A stretch of DNA of 64,000 nucleotides. It comes from Chryseobacterium gambrini (GTDB lineage Bacteria; Bacteroidota; Bacteroidia; Flavobacteriales; Weeksellaceae). The stretch is taken from positions 18,866 to 82,865 of the forward strand of contig NZ_FTOV01000016.1 in NCBI RefSeq assembly GCF_900156825.1, written 5' to 3'. Numbering within the stretch: position 1 is the first letter of the stretch; each line of letters starts with the position of its first letter. This document shows, piece after piece, positions 35,113 through 44,713 of this stretch. A program made the translations under genes and the position numbers. Under the pieces are notes generated by a model. That model worked only from the letters and a program-made list of their open reading frames with translations, had not been told where the DNA came from and did no database searches.

Positions 35113-38061
35113 TTAAAAATCTAAATTAACTCCAAAATTAAATGTTCGGGGAGAAGGATATCTTCCGTTGTCAACTCCTGTCAGTAAGACATTTTGATTG
35201 AAAGATCCTATTTCAGGATCGTATCCGCTGTATTTTGTAATGGTAAACAGGTTTTGTGCGCTTACGTAGATTCTGAATCTTGTAAGTTTAAGCTGAGAAG
35301 CAAAAGTAGGGGAAACGGTGTATCCTAAAGTTACATTCTGTATTCTCAGATAATCTCCTTTTTCCACATAACGGTCAGAAATAAGAAGATTGGTGCTGTT
35401 ATTGTCTGCAACCGGTCTTGGCAAACTGGCATTTGGATTATCTGGTGTCCAGTAATCAAGCGCACCCATCAGTTGATTTTGATATAACTGGGAATTCATT
35501 GTACCGTTTCTTTTCGTAAGATTCAGAATGTCATTACCTACAGAACCCTGTACAAAAACAGAAAGATCCACATTTTTATATCTGAAAGTATTGGTAAATC
35601 CGAATGTAAAATCCGGGTGCGGATTTCCGATGATCGTCATATCAGACTCATTGATTTTACCATCTCCATTTACATCCACGTAACGAACGTCTCCCAGTTT
35701 TGGTGCGCTTCCGAACTGAGTAGGTGCATTATTAAGCTGGTCTGCCGTACGATAAAGATCATTGGTTTTATATCCCCAGAAAACGCCCACAGGTTCGCCG
35801 ATTAAAGTATTGGTTGCCACCATTGGTAGATAACCGTTCAGGTTTACCTGAGTATTAATATCCGACAAACCGTCCGCAAGACTCAATAATTTGTTTCTGT
35901 ATCTGGAAACAACAAGATTTGATGTCCAGTTGAATTTTTCCCCTTTTGTTTCATAAGAAATATTAAGATCAATACCTCTGTTCACCATAGAACCGATGTT
36001 TGAGTACATGGCATCAATACCTCCGTAATAATTTGCTCCTCCGGTTACGTAACTAGGAAGGGGTGCCTGAAAAAGAAAATCCTTCGATTTTTTATTGTAC
36101 CAGTCTATCGCTACGTTAAGTCTTTTCAGTAAAGTAAGATCTACCCCGATGTTCGTCTGCTGCATAGATTCCCACTTCAGATTTTTATTAGAAAGATTTC
36201 CTACAAGATTATAAATAGTAAGCAGGGAAGTATATCTGTTGTTTGGAATATTCTGGTTTCCTGTCTCTCCGTAACCTCCACGGAACCGGATGTTACTGAT
36301 GATGTTTGAAGGAATCCATTCCATGAATTTTTCTTTTGTTACTCTCCAAGAAGCAGAAACTGCCGGAAAATATCCCAACTGTTTTTTGCCGTTATCCGCT
36401 TCAGGATCAAACTTCGAAGAACGGTCTGCTCTTATGGAAGCAGTAAGGCTGTATCTGCCGTCGAAATCATAAATAATTCTTCCGAAAAGTGAAGAAAGAG
36501 AATTGCTTCCTTGGAATGAAGTTGTTGTAACATCGTCTGCGAGATTTAATCCGTAAACATCGTTCGATTTAAACCCCTGTCCTATGGAGCTGAATCCTTT
36601 ATAATGAACATCCTGTGCTTCCTGTCCGGCAAGTATCGTAAATTTATTCTTTCCTAAAGAAAAATCATACGTTAATAAATTTTTAAAATTTACAGAATAC
36701 CAGTCCTGATTTCTCACATACAAATCTGCGATCAGATTAAATTGAGAGCCTCTGTTATAAGAAGGATGAAATTCTTTGTTTTCAGAAAATTCCGTATTCG
36801 CAGAAAGTTCCATTCTGTATTTCAGTCCTTTCGTAATTTTAGCTTCAGCATACAGATTTCCAAGGAAATTTTTACGGATTAATTTATTCGTATTGGTAAG
36901 AGCTTCGGCAACAGGATTGAAATAATTAACATTTTGTCCTGCAGGAGGAGAAGCATAACTTCCGTCAAAATTATAAATCGGCATATCCGGAGCCTGTAAA
37001 AGCGTATTGGAGATAAGCCCGTTATAACTTTGGTTTACCGTAAAGTTTTCATTGCTTACTCCGCCTGTAATATTCGTGCCCACTTTCAGCCAGTTATTTA
37101 CCTGAGAATCTACATTCGTCCGGAACGTATATCTTTTGAGTCCGGTATTGATAATATTACCTTCCTGATTAAGATAGTTCGCCGAAATGTAAAATGTGGT
37201 ATTATCTTTACCACCGGAAAATGAAAGCTGATGGCTTTGAGAAAAAGCAGTCTTGTAAATCGCTTTTTGCCAGTTTGTCCCGTTACCCAGCAATTCAGGA
37301 TGGGCAAACTCAGGTCTTGGCTGAAGATTAAAAAGATCAGACAATTGATTCTGATATCTTGCATACTGCTGAAGATTCATCACATCCAGATATTTATAAA
37401 TACTGGAAACCGATGTATAACCTTCATAGCTTATCTTTCCCGCTCCTTTTTTGCCCGATTTCGTAGTAATGATGATAACACCGTTTGCTCCTCTCGAACC
37501 ATAGATTGCCGTTGCAGAAGCATCTTTAAGTACATCTATTGATTCTATATCATTAGGGTTAAGAAAGGTAAGCGGAGAAACTGCGGCGTTTCCCGAACCT
37601 CCCGTTGCAGAAGTATCGTTACCTGCAATCGGTCTTCCCGTAGTGGAACTGTTGGTTGCATCTCCGGAAATTGGGACACCATCAATAATATACAATGGTT
37701 CGTTACTGGAACTGATGGAAGTCGTTCCGCGCACACGTACAGAAGCAGCCGCTCCCGGCTGTCCGTTACCGTTCGTTACGGAAACTCCCGCAACTTTTCC
37801 CTGAAGCATCTGGTCTACGGAAACCTGTTTCAGATCCTGAATGTCTTTCGATTTTATAGAGGATACGGCAGAATTTATATCCGTTTTTTTCTGAGCGCCA
37901 TAACCTATCATTACAACTTCATCAATTTTTGTCTCTTTTAAAGTATCGCGCTTTGTCTTTTGAGCATGTACCCAACTTACAGGAAGAAAGGCCAAAGCAA
38001 AAAATAAGGCGGCTTTATTCTGTAGAACCGGGCTTAGTAAGGGGGTGTTTATTTTTCTCAT
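35113..38061 (-). CDS. SusC/RagA-family TonB-dependent outer membrane transporter
   Basis: A 982-residue TonB-dependent receptor that imports oligosaccharides with SusD. After the signal peptide (FFALAFLPVSWVHAQ) comes ETKIDEVVMIGYGAQKKTDIN, a TonB-box-like region and plug start, then VRVRGTTSISSSNEPLYIIDGVPI and SATAIYGSRGANGVIIITTKSGK, the SusC hallmark. It lacks the N-terminal carboxypeptidase-D-like domain that many SusC proteins have before the plug. The barrel ends with the terminal FNFGVNLDF. No anti-sigma or HTCS gene is nearby; regulation is more likely by the adjacent AraC protein. Confidence 0.95.
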   Translation of the reverse strand: MRKINTPLLSPVLQNKAALFFALAFLPVSWVHAQKTKRDTLKETKIDEVVMIGYGAQKKTDINSAVSSIKSKDIQDLKQVSVDQMLQGKVAGVSVTNGNGQPGAAASVRVRGTTSISSSNEPLYIIDGVPISGDATNSSTTGRPIAGNDTSATGGSGNAAVSPLTFLNPNDIESIDVLKDASATAIYGSRGANGVIIITTKSGKKGAGKISYEGYTSVSSIYKYLDVMNLQQYARYQNQLSDLFNLQPRPEFAHPELLGNGTNWQKAIYKTAFSQSHQLSFSGGKDNTTFYISANYLNQEGNIINTGLKRYTFRTNVDSQVNNWLKVGTNITGGVSNENFTVNQSYNGLISNTLLQAPDMPIYNFDGSYASPPAGQNVNYFNPVAEALTNTNKLIRKNFLGNLYAEAKITKGLKYRMELSANTEFSENKEFHPSYNRGSQFNLIADLYVRNQDWYSVNFKNLLTYDFSLGKNKFTILAGQEAQDVHYKGFSSIGQGFKSNDVYGLNLADDVTTTSFQGSNSLSSLFGRIIYDFDGRYSLTASIRADRSSKFDPEADNGKKQLGYFPAVSASWRVTKEKFMEWIPSNIISNIRFRGGYGETGNQNIPNNRYTSLLTIYNLVGNLSNKNLKWESMQQTNIGVDLTLLKRLNVAIDWYNKKSKDFLFQAPLPSYVTGGANYYGGIDAMYSNIGSMVNRGIDLNISYETKGEKFNWTSNLVVSRYRNKLLSLADGLSDINTQVNLNGYLPMVATNTLIGEPVGVFWGYKTNDLYRTADQLNNAPTQFGSAPKLGDVRYVDVNGDGKINESDMTIIGNPHPDFTFGFTNTFRYKNVDLSVFVQGSVGNDILNLTKRNGTMNSQLYQNQLMGALDYWTPDNPNASLPRPVADNNSTNLLISDRYVEKGDYLRIQNVTLGYTVSPTFASQLKLTRFRIYVSAQNLFTITKYSGYDPEIGSFNQNVLLTGVDNGRYPSPRTFNFGVNLDF

Positions 38062-38121
38062 AATTGCTACGGAAAAGAAATTAATGTTTAGGTTGAATTA
38101 ACATTTTGTTCACATTGATGA

Positions 38122-38129
38122 CAAAGCTA
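38122..38129 (-). promoter_or_regulatory. Candidate -7 box for susC
   Basis: Minus strand TAGCTTTG matches TAnnTTTG exactly, 60 bp before the susC ATG. A matching -33 box is not evident, as expected for an activator-dependent promoter. The remaining 38062-38434 gap is T-rich with no gene. Confidence 0.45.
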
Positions 38130-38326
38130 AATTTTGAAGCCAATTGCGATTAATGTTATTTTGTCATAATTCAGTATTATTTTACCTGATGCTAAATTTT
38201 TATTCCGTTTTGTTTATTTTAATTTGTTGATTTTTAGTTATTTATTTTGTTTTTAATGAGGGGGTTATTGTGGTTGTTTATCGTCATATTTGTGTCTTTT
38301 TTTTAAATTATTTGAAAAATAAAATA

Positions 38327-38346
38327 GCTTTTTATAGCTAAAAAGC
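38327..38346 (-). terminator. Possible terminator of the AraC gene
   Basis: GCTTTTT (38327-38333) and AAAAAGC (38340-38346) form a 7-bp stem; read on the minus strand it runs into TATTTTATTTTTC. It lies 89 bp after the regulator's stop codon. Confidence 0.4.
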
Positions 38347-38434
38347 CGCTTTTACGTATTTTAGAATTAATAAAATATTAACAAAAAACATCACCAACAT
38401 CTCAAAAAAAGAGTAAAAGAATTATTTTGTTGAA

Positions 38435-39313
38435 TTATTGAACCCTTTTAATACCGGTAAATTGATTTTTGAATTCCGAAGGAGTACATTTCTTTAAAGA
38501 TTTGAAAATTTTATTGAAGTTGGCAATATTGTTAAAACCCGACTCGAAAGCAACTTCCGACACCGTCAGTTTTTTTTCAATGAGCCATCTTGCAGCGTAG
38601 CCCACTCTTATCTCGTTCAGGTAATTAATGAATGTTTTTCCTGTTCTCTTCTTAATAAACCTGTTGAATGTAACGATGCTCATGTTAGAAACTGCAGCCA
38701 CTTCCTCAAGTGTTATTTTCTTATCGAAATTTTTATGAACGTAATCGTATACAAGTTTCATGCTGTCGTCATCGGTAAAAGTTTCCAGTTCTATGCTGTA
38801 AGAAGAAAGGATGGTAGTGTTTTCTGCAATAGCGAGCTCATGCAGAATGTGCATCATTTCCATAAAAGCTTCAAAACCTTTGAGTTTCGATAAATTCAGG
38901 AAGTTGTCTTTAAGTTTTTCTGCGGTTTCCTTTGAAAAAAGAATTCCCCGGATAGAATTTTTAATAAGATCGTCAATGGGCTTCATGATTCGTCTTTTCA
39001 TTAAAGACTGTTCAAAAAAATCCTGATTAAACTGTACTGTTATTTCATGAATTTTTTTCGATTTGCATCTGTAATTATCCCAGTAGTGAGGAAGGTAAGG
39101 ACCAATCATCACCAGTTCGATATGATCTATTTCTCCGATATGATCGCCTACAATTCTTTTATTGCCTTTTCCCTTAAGAATAAAGTTGATCTCAATTTCC
39201 GGATGATAATGAAGAGGAAAATCGAACGTATTTTTTATGCGGTCGAACACCAAAAAGGTCTCGTCGGGTGAAATAGTTGCTATTTCTCTAAGAATTTCGG
39301 AGTGTTTGCTCAT
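38435..39313 (-). CDS. AraC-family transcriptional regulator of the mannan locus
   Basis: A 292-residue regulator. The N-terminal cupin-like sensing domain has FDFPLHYHPEIEINFILKGKG, and the C-terminal double HTH has KITLEEVAAVSNMSIVTFNRF and LTVSEVAFESGFNNIANFNKIFK. It should sense a mono- or disaccharide in the cytoplasm and activate the flanking operons. It sits exactly between susC on one side and the divergent GH5-GH26-symporter operon on the other. Cytoplasmic AraC control fits import of intact mannobiose rather than periplasmic sensing. Confidence 0.9.
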   Translation of the reverse strand: MSKHSEILREIATISPDETFLVFDRIKNTFDFPLHYHPEIEINFILKGKGNKRIVGDHIGEIDHIELVMIGPYLPHYWDNYRCKSKKIHEITVQFNQDFFEQSLMKRRIMKPIDDLIKNSIRGILFSKETAEKLKDNFLNLSKLKGFEAFMEMMHILHELAIAENTTILSSYSIELETFTDDDSMKLVYDYVHKNFDKKITLEEVAAVSNMSIVTFNRFIKKRTGKTFINYLNEIRVGYAARWLIEKKLTVSEVAFESGFNNIANFNKIFKSLKKCTPSEFKNQFTGIKRVQ

Positions 39314-39419
39314 TTTGTATCTTTTGTATGAGTGTTGATTTTCAGTTTTTTATCGTTTATTTGTGTAATTTATATGTAAAAATGACAAAATAATATTACA
39401 TCCCGCCAAGATACATAAA

Positions 39420-39427
39420 TAAATTTG
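39420..39427 (+). promoter_or_regulatory. Candidate -7 box for the mannanase operon
   Basis: TAAATTTG is an exact TAnnTTTG match. Transcription would start near 39434, leaving a leader of about 35 nt to the ATG at 39469, which favours that start over the one at 39439. No good -33 box is seen, consistent with activator control. Confidence 0.45.
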
Positions 39428-39468
39428 GCATTAAGCAAATGTTAACAGACTCAAGCATTTTCCTTACG

Positions 39469-40755
39469 ATGAAATTACCATTCAAAATACTATTGATCTT
39501 ACTTTTTTGCATATTGGCAAAACTGAATGCACAAAAATTTGTAACCGTAAAAGATGGTCATTTTATACTTAAAAAAAAGGAGTATTACTTTGTAGGAACC
39601 AACTTTTGGTATGCTTCCTATCTCGGGCTGGAAAAAAATGAAGAAAAGGGTATCAGCAGATTAAAGAAAGAACTGGATTTTTTAAAATCTCAAAATATTG
39701 AAAATATTCGTGTTCTTGCCGCAGTGGAAGGTTCCGGAAAATTGAACGGAGCGAATAGAGTAGAACCCGCTTATCAATATGAAGCCGGAAAATTTGATGA
39801 AGACAAATTAAAAGGACTTGATATTCTGATGGATGAAGCAGGAAAAAGAAACATGAAAGTAATCCTTTTTCTTTCCAATAACTGGGAATGGAGCGGCGGA
39901 TGGCTGCAATATTTACTTTGGAACAATAAAATTGATCAGCAAAAAACAGCAGAAAAACTGAATTGGGATGATCAGAGAGACTTTACCGCAAAGTTTTATA
40001 GTTGTGAAGAATGCAAAAATCAGTATTTTGAACAGGTCAAAAAGATTGTTACAAGAAGAAACTCTGTGAATGGAAAAAAATATACAAAAGATAAAACACT
40101 AATGGCTTGGGAAATTGCCAATGAACCCCGCCCGATGAGACCCGCAGCTAACGGAGAGTATAAAAAATTCATTACAGAAAGTGCTTCGTACATTAAATCG
40201 CTTGATAAAAATCATCTGGTAACTACAGGAAGTGAAGGAGTACAGGGAACGGAAGATATGAACCTGTATAAAGAAAATCATGCAGATAAAAACATCGATT
40301 ATCTCACCATTCATATCTGGCCGAAAAACTGGGGCTGGTTTGCAAATGAGACGATGGAAAAAGATTTCGAAGAAGTGAACCGCAGAACCTCAGACTATAT
40401 AAAATCTCATCTCAAAATTGCAGACGAAGTTCACAAACCGCTGGTTCTTGAAGAATTCGGGTTTCCGAGAGACGGACATTCTTTTGATATCAACAGCAGC
40501 ACAAAATTAAGAGACAAGTATTACGAAAGTACTCTGAAATTGTGGAATGAGAACAGAAATCTGAAAGGAAGTTTTGCAGGATGCTCTTTCTGGGCTTTCA
40601 ACGGAGTTGCAAAACCAATTCCCGGGCAGACCTTCTGGAAAAAAGGCGACGATTACATGGGAGATCCACCGATGGAAGAACAGGGACTGAATGGAGTTTT
40701 CATCTCAGATCAATCCACATGGAAGATCATAAGAAAATACAATACTAATCCTTAA
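39469..40755 (+). CDS. GH5 (probably GH5_7) endo-beta-1,4-mannanase
   Basis: A 428-residue secreted enzyme from the chosen start MKLPFKILLILLFCILAKLNAQ, a clean signal peptide (an upstream ATG at 39439 adds ten residues before it). The GH5 core begins with FYFVGTNFWYASYLG-like sequence, has acid/base Glu219 in AWEIANEP and the nucleophile in VLEEFGFP (Glu329). NWEWSGGWLQYLLW and HIWPKNWGW are typical of fungal-like GH5_7 mannanases. It should cut mannan or glucomannan backbones. First gene of the plus-strand operon; GH26 follows 45 bp later. Confidence 0.92.
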   Translation: MKLPFKILLILLFCILAKLNAQKFVTVKDGHFILKKKEYYFVGTNFWYASYLGLEKNEEKGISRLKKELDFLKSQNIENIRVLAAVEGSGKLNGANRVEPAYQYEAGKFDEDKLKGLDILMDEAGKRNMKVILFLSNNWEWSGGWLQYLLWNNKIDQQKTAEKLNWDDQRDFTAKFYSCEECKNQYFEQVKKIVTRRNSVNGKKYTKDKTLMAWEIANEPRPMRPAANGEYKKFITESASYIKSLDKNHLVTTGSEGVQGTEDMNLYKENHADKNIDYLTIHIWPKNWGWFANETMEKDFEEVNRRTSDYIKSHLKIADEVHKPLVLEEFGFPRDGHSFDINSSTKLRDKYYESTLKLWNENRNLKGSFAGCSFWAFNGVAKPIPGQTFWKKGDDYMGDPPMEEQGLNGVFISDQSTWKIIRKYNTNP

Positions 40756-40800
40756 AAGATAATTAAAATAGCAGGATAAATTTCCTCTACAATTAAATAA

Positions 40801-41931
40801 ATGAATTCCTTAAAAAATTTTATTATAGTTTCTAACGTATTCTGTGCCGGTCTTTTTGCGGCGCAGGATACTTCTTTACTATCAAACAAAAATGCCACAG
40901 CGGAAACCCAAAACCTGTACAGAAATCTTTGGCAGCTTATGGATAAAGGAATCATGTTCGGACATCAGGATGATCTGGGATATGGTGTAAACTGGAGGAT
41001 GCAGGATGGGAGAAGCGATGTGAAAGAAACTGCGGGAGATTATCCCTCCGTTTTTGGCTGGGACGTCATGAATATAGAATCCGGAGGAAAAGGACCGATT
41101 GATATTTTCAGCTTTGGGCAGATGAAAAAAATGATGGAGGACGTTTACAACATGGGCGGAATAAATACCGTCAGTTGGCACGCCAATAATCCGCTCACAG
41201 GAAAAACCGCATGGGATAATACGAAAGGAAGCGTAAAAACCATTTTGCAGGGAGGAGAAAAACATCAGATGTTTCTCAACTGGCTGGATCTGATCTCAGA
41301 GTATCTCGCTTCGGTAAAAGGTAAAGATAAAAAACAGGTTCCTGTACTTTGGAGGCCTTATCATGAACTTACAGGAAACTGGTTCTGGTGGGGAAAAAAT
41401 AATTGCAGCTCTGAGGAATTTAAACAGTTGTGGAAAATGACCTATGATTATCTTACCAAAACAAAAGGTCTGAATAATCTCATCTGGATCTACAATACTT
41501 CAGACTTTAATACAAAAGAAGAATTTCTGGAATTTTATCCGGGTGATGAATACGTGGATATGATAAGCTTTGATATCTATGAGCTTGATAATCCGGTACA
41601 CAATACAGGTTTTGTAGAACGTTCTCAAAAGCAGTTTGCCATCATGGATGAAATTGCGAAAGAACATCACAAAATTCCGGCTCTTGCTGAAACAGGATAT
41701 GAGCAGATTCCGTACAACCGTTTCTGGACAAAAACTTTAACGGAAGCCATCGGAAACTACAAAATTTCTTACGTTCTGACATGGAGAAATCATGGATTGA
41801 CGGAAGAGAAAAAAATGCATTATTATGTACCTTACAAAGGACATCCGAATGAACAGGATTTCAGAGATTTTTACAATCTCAGCAACACATTGTTCCTGAA
41901 AGATATACAAAATAACAATGTATATAAATGA
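40801..41931 (+). CDS. GH26 beta-mannanase or mannobiohydrolase
   Basis: A 376-residue secreted enzyme (signal NSLKNFIIVSNVFCAGLFAAQ). The acid/base Glu189 is in LWRPYHELTGNWFWWG and the nucleophile Glu297 in ALAETGYE. GHQDDLGYG near residue 55 is a -1/-2 subsite motif of GH26 enzymes. The order GH26, symporter, GH130, epimerase matches the known mannan catabolic cluster of Bacteroides fragilis, where the GH26 releases mannobiose. It is one of three GH26 enzymes here. Confidence 0.94.
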   Translation: MNSLKNFIIVSNVFCAGLFAAQDTSLLSNKNATAETQNLYRNLWQLMDKGIMFGHQDDLGYGVNWRMQDGRSDVKETAGDYPSVFGWDVMNIESGGKGPIDIFSFGQMKKMMEDVYNMGGINTVSWHANNPLTGKTAWDNTKGSVKTILQGGEKHQMFLNWLDLISEYLASVKGKDKKQVPVLWRPYHELTGNWFWWGKNNCSSEEFKQLWKMTYDYLTKTKGLNNLIWIYNTSDFNTKEEFLEFYPGDEYVDMISFDIYELDNPVHNTGFVERSQKQFAIMDEIAKEHHKIPALAETGYEQIPYNRFWTKTLTEAIGNYKISYVLTWRNHGLTEEKKMHYYVPYKGHPNEQDFRDFYNLSNTLFLKDIQNNNVYK

Positions 41932-41998
41932 CAGGCGATACTCAATCATCAGTCATTTAAAAAACAATTTTAAAATTTAATCATTAAAAGAAAAATTA

Positions 41999-43393
41999 AT
42001 GAATAACGAAAAGATAAATATAAAAGAAAAAGTGGCTTACGGATTTGGAGATGCCGCATCCTCTATGTTCTGGAAAATCTTCAGCATGTATCTGCTTTTT
42101 TTCTACACTGATGTGTTTGGTCTTGCGGCGGCGGCGGTAGGAACCATGTTTCTGGTAACCAAAGTATGGGATTCCTTTTTTGATCCTTTTGTGGGAATTT
42201 ATTCAGACAGGATCGATACAAAATGGGGGAAATTCCGTCCTTTTTTATTATGGGTTGCCGTTCCTTTTGCCATCATCGGTGTATTAACCTTTTACACCCC
42301 AGATTTTGCACACAACGGAAAATTGATCTATGCATACATCACATATTCCTTAATGATGATGGTGTATTCACTCATCAACGTTCCTTATGCATCATTACTT
42401 GGCGTGATGTCTTCAGACGGTAAAGAAAGAACTACACTGGCTTCCTACAGAATGGTTTTTGCTTTCGCAGGCAGTCTTATTGCGCTTTGGATGATAGAAC
42501 CTCTGGTAAAATACTTTGGAGACGGAACCTTAACTTCTTCGCAAGGCTGGTTTTATACCATTGTTGTATTCGGAGTAATGACGACGCTGCTGTTTTGGGG
42601 ATGTTTTGCAGGAACCAAAGAACGTATTAAACCTATAAAAAAAGACCAGTCTACCTTAAAAGAAGATCTCAATGATCTTTGGAAAAATAAACCATGGTGG
42701 ATTCTTTTGGGAGCCGGAGTTGCCACATTGCTTTTCAATACCATTCGTGACGGCGGGGCAATTTACTATTTCAAATATTATCTGGAAAAAACAGATCATG
42801 AAACATTTTCCATTTTCGGTATGGGAACAGGGATGTCCTATCTTACCATTTATCTGGTTTTAGGACAGGCAGCCAACATTGTGGGAGTGGTTTTGGCGAC
42901 CCCTTTAGCCAATAAATTCGGGAAGAAAAAAACATTCTTTGCCGCAATGTTATCAGCAGCAGTTCTCAGTATCCTGTTTTATTTCCTTACGAAAGATAAC
43001 ATCATGATGATTTTACTGCTTCAATTTTTCATAAGCATTTGCGCAGGATGCATTTTCCCTCTTTTATGGTCAATGTATGCCGATACCGCAGACTATTCGG
43101 AATGGAAACGGGGAAGAAGAGCAACAGGACTTGTATTCTCGGCATCATCAATGTCCCAGAAATTGGGTTGGGCATTCGGTGGAGCAGCAACAGGATGGCT
43201 TTTGGCTTACTTTGGGTTTCAGGCAAACGTTGTACAGACAGAAAATGCACAGACAGGAATCAGATTGATGCTGAGCATTCTTCCGGCGGCAGGAGCCATC
43301 ATTTCTATGCTTTTCATTTTTGTGTATCCTTTAACGGAAGAAAAACTTTCATCAATTACAGAAGAACTGGAGCAGAGAAGAAAAGAAAACTAA
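41999..43393 (+). CDS. GPH-family sugar:cation symporter
   Basis: A 464-residue, 12-helix inner membrane transporter. DPFVGIYSDRIDTKWGKFRPF (about 62-82) is the glycoside-pentoside-hexuronide family signature between helices 2 and 3. LWSMYADTADYSEWKRGRRATG (about 355-376) is the second conserved GPH loop. In the B. fragilis mannan cluster the equivalent transporter brings mannobiose into the cytoplasm, and the phosphorylase and epimerase encoded directly downstream would act on it. Confidence 0.92.
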   Translation: MNNEKINIKEKVAYGFGDAASSMFWKIFSMYLLFFYTDVFGLAAAAVGTMFLVTKVWDSFFDPFVGIYSDRIDTKWGKFRPFLLWVAVPFAIIGVLTFYTPDFAHNGKLIYAYITYSLMMMVYSLINVPYASLLGVMSSDGKERTTLASYRMVFAFAGSLIALWMIEPLVKYFGDGTLTSSQGWFYTIVVFGVMTTLLFWGCFAGTKERIKPIKKDQSTLKEDLNDLWKNKPWWILLGAGVATLLFNTIRDGGAIYYFKYYLEKTDHETFSIFGMGTGMSYLTIYLVLGQAANIVGVVLATPLANKFGKKKTFFAAMLSAAVLSILFYFLTKDNIMMILLLQFFISICAGCIFPLLWSMYADTADYSEWKRGRRATGLVFSASSMSQKLGWAFGGAATGWLLAYFGFQANVVQTENAQTGIRLMLSILPAAGAIISMLFIFVYPLTEEKLSSITEELEQRRKEN

Positions 43394-43476
43394 ATACATA
43401 CAAATCATATAAAAATATCTGAAACCAGATGGAATATAATTTCTATTACAAACAAAATATAAAATAATATAGCAAG

Positions 43477-44658
43477 ATGAGTGATTTATTCAATACAAGA
43501 TTTAATGAAGTGTCAGAAGAATTTGAAAAGCTGGTTACTCAAAAAAATTCTCCGGAAGATCATGCCGGAAACGGAATTTTTACAAGATATAAAAATCCTG
43601 TCGTTACAGCGGCTCATGCTCCGTTAGAATGGCGTTTTGATATGGATGCCGAAAGAAATCCATTTTTTATGGAACGTTTCGGGATCAATGCTGCTTTTAA
43701 CGCCGGTGCAATGAAGTGGAACGATAAATATATTCTTTCTGTAAGAGTAGAAGGCTACGATAGAAAATCTTTCTTTGCAATTGCAGAATCTCCGAATGGT
43801 ATTGATAATTTCCGTTTCTGGGAAAAACCCGTTGTGATTCCTCAGATTGAAGGAAATCCCGATACAAACGTTTACGATATGCGTTTAATTCAGCATGAAG
43901 ACGGATATATCTACGGAATTTTCTGTACAGAAAGAAAAGATCCCAACGCACCGAAAGGAGATACTTCTATGGCAATTGCAAATGCGGGTATTGTAAGAAC
44001 AAAAAATTTAGTAGACTGGGAAAGGCTTCCGGATTTAATTTCCAATACAGGACAGCAGAGAAATGTGGTATTGCATCCTGAATTTGTAAACGGAAAATAT
44101 GCTCTTTACACACGTCCCCAAGACGGATTTATCGATGTTGGAGCAGGAGGAGGAATCGGGCTTGGCTATGTTGCAGATATGACGAATCCTGTGGTGGAAA
44201 ATGAAGAAATTATCTATGGAAAAGCCTATCATACAGTATATGAGCTGAAAAACGGTCTGGGTCCGGCTCCTATTAAAACAGAAAAAGGCTGGCTGCATCT
44301 GGCGCACGGAGTGCGTAACACGGCTGCCGGATTGCGCTACGTTTTATATTTATTCATGACAGATCTAAACGAACTGGGAAAAGTAATCTACAAACCTGCC
44401 GGATATTTTATGGCTCCGGAAAATGAGGAAAGAGTAGGAGATGTTTCCAACGTGTTGTTTTCCAACGGATGGATCGCCGATGAAGATGGTAAGGTTTTTA
44501 TCTATTACGCATCTTCAGACACAAGAATGCACGTAGCGGTTTCTTCAATTGAACAATTAACGGATTATTGCATCAACACGGCAGAAGACAGACTTACCTC
44601 ATCCGAATCGGTGAAAACAATCATTGAAATTGTAGATAATAACATGGTTTCCAAATAA
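43477..44658 (+). CDS. GH130 4-O-beta-D-mannosyl-D-glucose phosphorylase
   Basis: A 393-residue cytoplasmic enzyme. It phosphorolyses Man-beta-1,4-Glc to mannose 1-phosphate and glucose. GH130 features: HAPLEWRFDMDAERNPF, FNAGAMKWNDKYILSVRVEG, and Asp134 in NVYDMRLIQHEDG, the likely general acid; phosphate-binding residues are expected in RNVVLHPEFV and HGVRNTAAGLRY. It lies between the symporter and the 2-epimerase, exactly as in the characterised B. fragilis pathway, which supports subfamily GH130_1. Confidence 0.93.
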   Translation: MSDLFNTRFNEVSEEFEKLVTQKNSPEDHAGNGIFTRYKNPVVTAAHAPLEWRFDMDAERNPFFMERFGINAAFNAGAMKWNDKYILSVRVEGYDRKSFFAIAESPNGIDNFRFWEKPVVIPQIEGNPDTNVYDMRLIQHEDGYIYGIFCTERKDPNAPKGDTSMAIANAGIVRTKNLVDWERLPDLISNTGQQRNVVLHPEFVNGKYALYTRPQDGFIDVGAGGGIGLGYVADMTNPVVENEEIIYGKAYHTVYELKNGLGPAPIKTEKGWLHLAHGVRNTAAGLRYVLYLFMTDLNELGKVIYKPAGYFMAPENEERVGDVSNVLFSNGWIADEDGKVFIYYASSDTRMHVAVSSIEQLTDYCINTAEDRLTSSESVKTIIEIVDNNMVSK

Positions 44659-44672
44659 CTGTAGTACTACAG
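44659..44672. repeat. 14-bp perfect palindrome CTGTAGTACTACAG
   Basis: The palindrome begins directly after the GH130 stop codon and lies in the 55-bp gap before the epimerase. It could be a protein-binding site or a weak hairpin that tunes downstream expression. I found no second copy. Confidence 0.3.
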
Positions 44673-44713
44673 AAACATTTTCAATTTTAAAGATAATAAG
44701 ATTTAATCTCAAT

